From G965207335 sp965207335 (lineage in GTDB: Bacteria; Pseudomonadota; Gammaproteobacteria; PS1; Pseudothioglobaceae), in contig OZ242267.1 in assembly GCA_965207335.1 (NCBI GenBank), positions 1,904,150 to 1,968,149 on the forward strand: a stretch of DNA of 64,000 bases, written 5' to 3'. Shown piece by piece: positions 63,501 to 64,000 of the stretch. The position numbers were made by a program, and so were the translations under genes. Under the pieces are notes generated by a model. The model was given only the letters and a program-made list of their open reading frames with translations. It made no database searches and was not told the DNA's origin. Positions within the stretch are counted from its first letter, which is position 1, and each line of letters starts with the position of its first letter.

Positions 63501-64000
63501 TATGTGTTTAGCTCTAAGATAAAAGGAAAATACAACAAAGATTTATCAATAATAAACACTATAGAATGGAGTAGAACTAACAATAAAGATACTAATACCA
63601 TAGATGCTAGTAATAATCGTTTTGATTTAAACTTTGCCTATCGTCCCATAGATAGTAATAAATTTAACAATCTTTTTAAATACACTTGGGTTGAAAATAA
63701 TTATCCCGTAAACCAAGTACAAGAAAACACTATAGAGGCAGACAAAGGGCATGTATTCTCTACAGATATTCTTTATAAAACTAGCAAAGAGTGGCAATTA
63801 GGTACTAAATTTGCAGTGCGTTTTTCCAAAGAAAAATTTGGCGGTATTTGGTATGATAATAGAATAAATTTAGCAGCATTATTAACACAATATGAAATAT
63901 TAGCAGAAACATTTGTTAGTTTAGAGTTAAGAAACTTAAATAATAAACGCGCTAAGGATAATAAACAAGGTTTTGTATTAGAGGTTAAACGGAGATTTAA
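60558..64000 (+). CDS. Large outer-membrane-type protein overlapping the giant gene; 3' end outside window
   Basis: The frame is open from ATG 60558 to the last base, at least 1,147 codons. A signal peptide is visible (residues 12-32, SILLVLLIFLNTIISNSYAS). Two copies of a domain follow: GSQYFLRHTTISQYGISLII with INYQTGELFF (about residues 52-115), and GGILYYLRYSSIVEDTLQIS with IDANSGRLLFWRP (about 370-440), the pattern YLR..I......I..E.RD.......L..G.D(F/Y).ID...G.(L/I)(L/F)F that accompanies DUF11-type surface proteins. SSDGGINWTQ occurs here, like SSDGGVTWIANK in the giant protein. From about residue 560 the sequence alternates short strands with N/D/S turns, like a beta-barrel, and the last visible residues are VLEVKRRF. 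It overlaps the giant gene by 29 bp, so they are probably coexpressed. Confidence 0.75.
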   Translation, partial: MRKNYKLIDSSILLVLLIFLNTIISNSYASNGIQQYDKNIVLSSHNSFLATEGSQYFLRHTTISQYGISLIIRVQDSNSNVLFSSKLIKDKDFSINYQTGELFFTNPVYSFLDDYWLKNITHNLLFINIDYNYFAKDHEIYNELYYYSLDGGINWLTQLDGNFQRVDYDYSIKDSYQIVETLDVNLDNINVVTKVSDTLINGFLVGIADIEVIDRKITGNRAFANSGSVDYPKRILTKGKIQLYYRGLIKGEYLINVSIDTKREDNDILSHLDPDTNYAVYGDDSIVTDLSSQARGILYLLIEKDKSWLKWGKLKTQFPVQELSNLNRNISGFGLHYESKETTKYGIPDTIIDSYHANLEEKRTRNEFLSTGGILYYLRYSSIVEDTLQISLEVRDSVNNNVLMTKNLIVGEDFEIDANSGRLLFWRPIKQYLQSGLIVFNDDYEQNNIYIIANYNYSVSSDLSKANIANRIQQAVNDDIVVGLQYQSEELNGREYKSQGIDANIHLNKNHVLDIELAKSNASSDAPFISSDGGINWTQKEVYNNQDSKKKGLSIKGNIKTLGNDNDFDYYYKRADANFSENTSSVAAGRVTAGFDKKYRSSEKLKLRIKYDLSDDINKTRTKDWQKSNNLILQSNYQASNNLIITSAFSHNITNNYSAVDNKDTDKRTSNIASQAEYAYSQNTKFNLRHQIAVADNLIQQITIGAKHKVNDNIEVSANTTFITDKNNANNIDATYRANNGISLSAGASQNSEGINSSRIGGGYSNSSFSYGVGVENSNGSNKANVSGAYSKDGVSFGSGLTKEDDGSLTSDSHGAYVYNTQDKKQYKIAATNRVDANNNSVQSLALGADIPISDKTNIGAETTLSASKNNTKSVVSTKLSHKINKEQNINTKISRYVEETDSTSGDGYDIELYGSVNKDWSLIINAGQGYVQNEDNGRDKRTNFGVGTAYVRTNDKGDAVLKSSLNISRRDDTGVNNRTQYVFSSKIKGKYNKDLSIINTIEWSRTNNKDTNTIDASNNRFDLNFAYRPIDSNKFNNLFKYTWVENNYPVNQVQENTIEADKGHVFSTDILYKTSKEWQLGTKFAVRFSKEKFGGIWYDNRINLAALLTQYEILAETFVSLELRNLNNKRAKDNKQGFVLEVKRRF

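Noticed and set aside
1..64000. tRNA or rRNA genes
   Set aside because: I scanned the intergenic gaps for cloverleaf landmarks and found none; most gaps are AT-rich or filled with repeats.

Overview
The window is AT-rich (roughly 30% G+C by eye) bacterial chromosome. The gene content points to a gammaproteobacterium: tolQRA, the lptM-lysA pair, yrfG next to nudE, hisI-hisE-tatABC, rpsF-rpsR-rplI, ampD, LPS genes (lpxB, lptF, kdsC) and a CcmI-type cytochrome c maturation protein. The lineage cannot be fixed from the sequence alone. The many short repeats and non-autonomous elements, together with low G+C, would suit a host-associated or slowly decaying genome, but that is inference.

Layout. 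Bases 1-5.6 kb hold an edge-truncated membrane-anchored TPR-like protein, a DUF1302-type outer-membrane protein, a cation diffusion facilitator, ruvC and a thioredoxin. A 769-bp element with 26-bp terminal inverted repeats and an 8-bp target duplication sits exactly at the thioredoxin stop codon. Bases 6.4-11.6 kb are a minus-strand cluster, tolQ-tolR-tolA-(DUF2384 gene)-glyS-(small membrane protein), with no tolB, pal or glyQ. Bases 11.7-15.6 kb carry ispA-xseB and lptF-queF-pcnB. Bases 15.6-17.7 kb are almost entirely dispersed repeats around one tiny DUF1640-like gene. Bases 17.7-25 kb look like an accessory or defence island: an Mre11/SbcD-like nuclease, a Rad50/SbcC-like ATPase, a small membrane protein, an N6-adenine methyltransferase and its probable restriction endonuclease. 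Bases 25-37.3 kb are conserved housekeeping genes: nadC, lpxB, an acyltransferase-like membrane protein, yhbY, lysA-lptM, yrfG, nudE, a metallo-hydrolase, ogt, kdsC, ampD, nuc, hisIE, tatABC and the rpsF ribosomal operon. A second, 1,227-bp copy of the inverted-repeat element (9-bp target duplication) follows, then ccmI.

The last third (40.4-64 kb) is the most unusual part. It is a roughly 20-kb coding region for a giant secreted repeat protein, open except for one in-frame TAA and one frameshift at a TA-dinucleotide tract. It contains a LamG-like N-terminus, six Ig-like / C-type-lectin-like / cadherin-like modules, eight roughly 100-residue beta repeats, three Big_5-like domains, about 19 copies of a roughly 70-residue helical repeat, five copies of a roughly 80-residue repeat, a DUF11 domain and an SdrD-B-like domain. 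A second gene overlaps its end by 29 bp and encodes a large, probably outer-membrane, protein that runs off the window. I read the pair as a surface adhesin/lectin system, possibly switched or decaying through the TA tract.

A separate theme is a family of short GAGACC...GGTCTC inverted-repeat elements (58, 107 or 164 bp). One copy supplies the start codon of ogt and the stop codon of kdsC, another sits between tatA and tatB next to the tatB start, and others are nested inside the larger elements.
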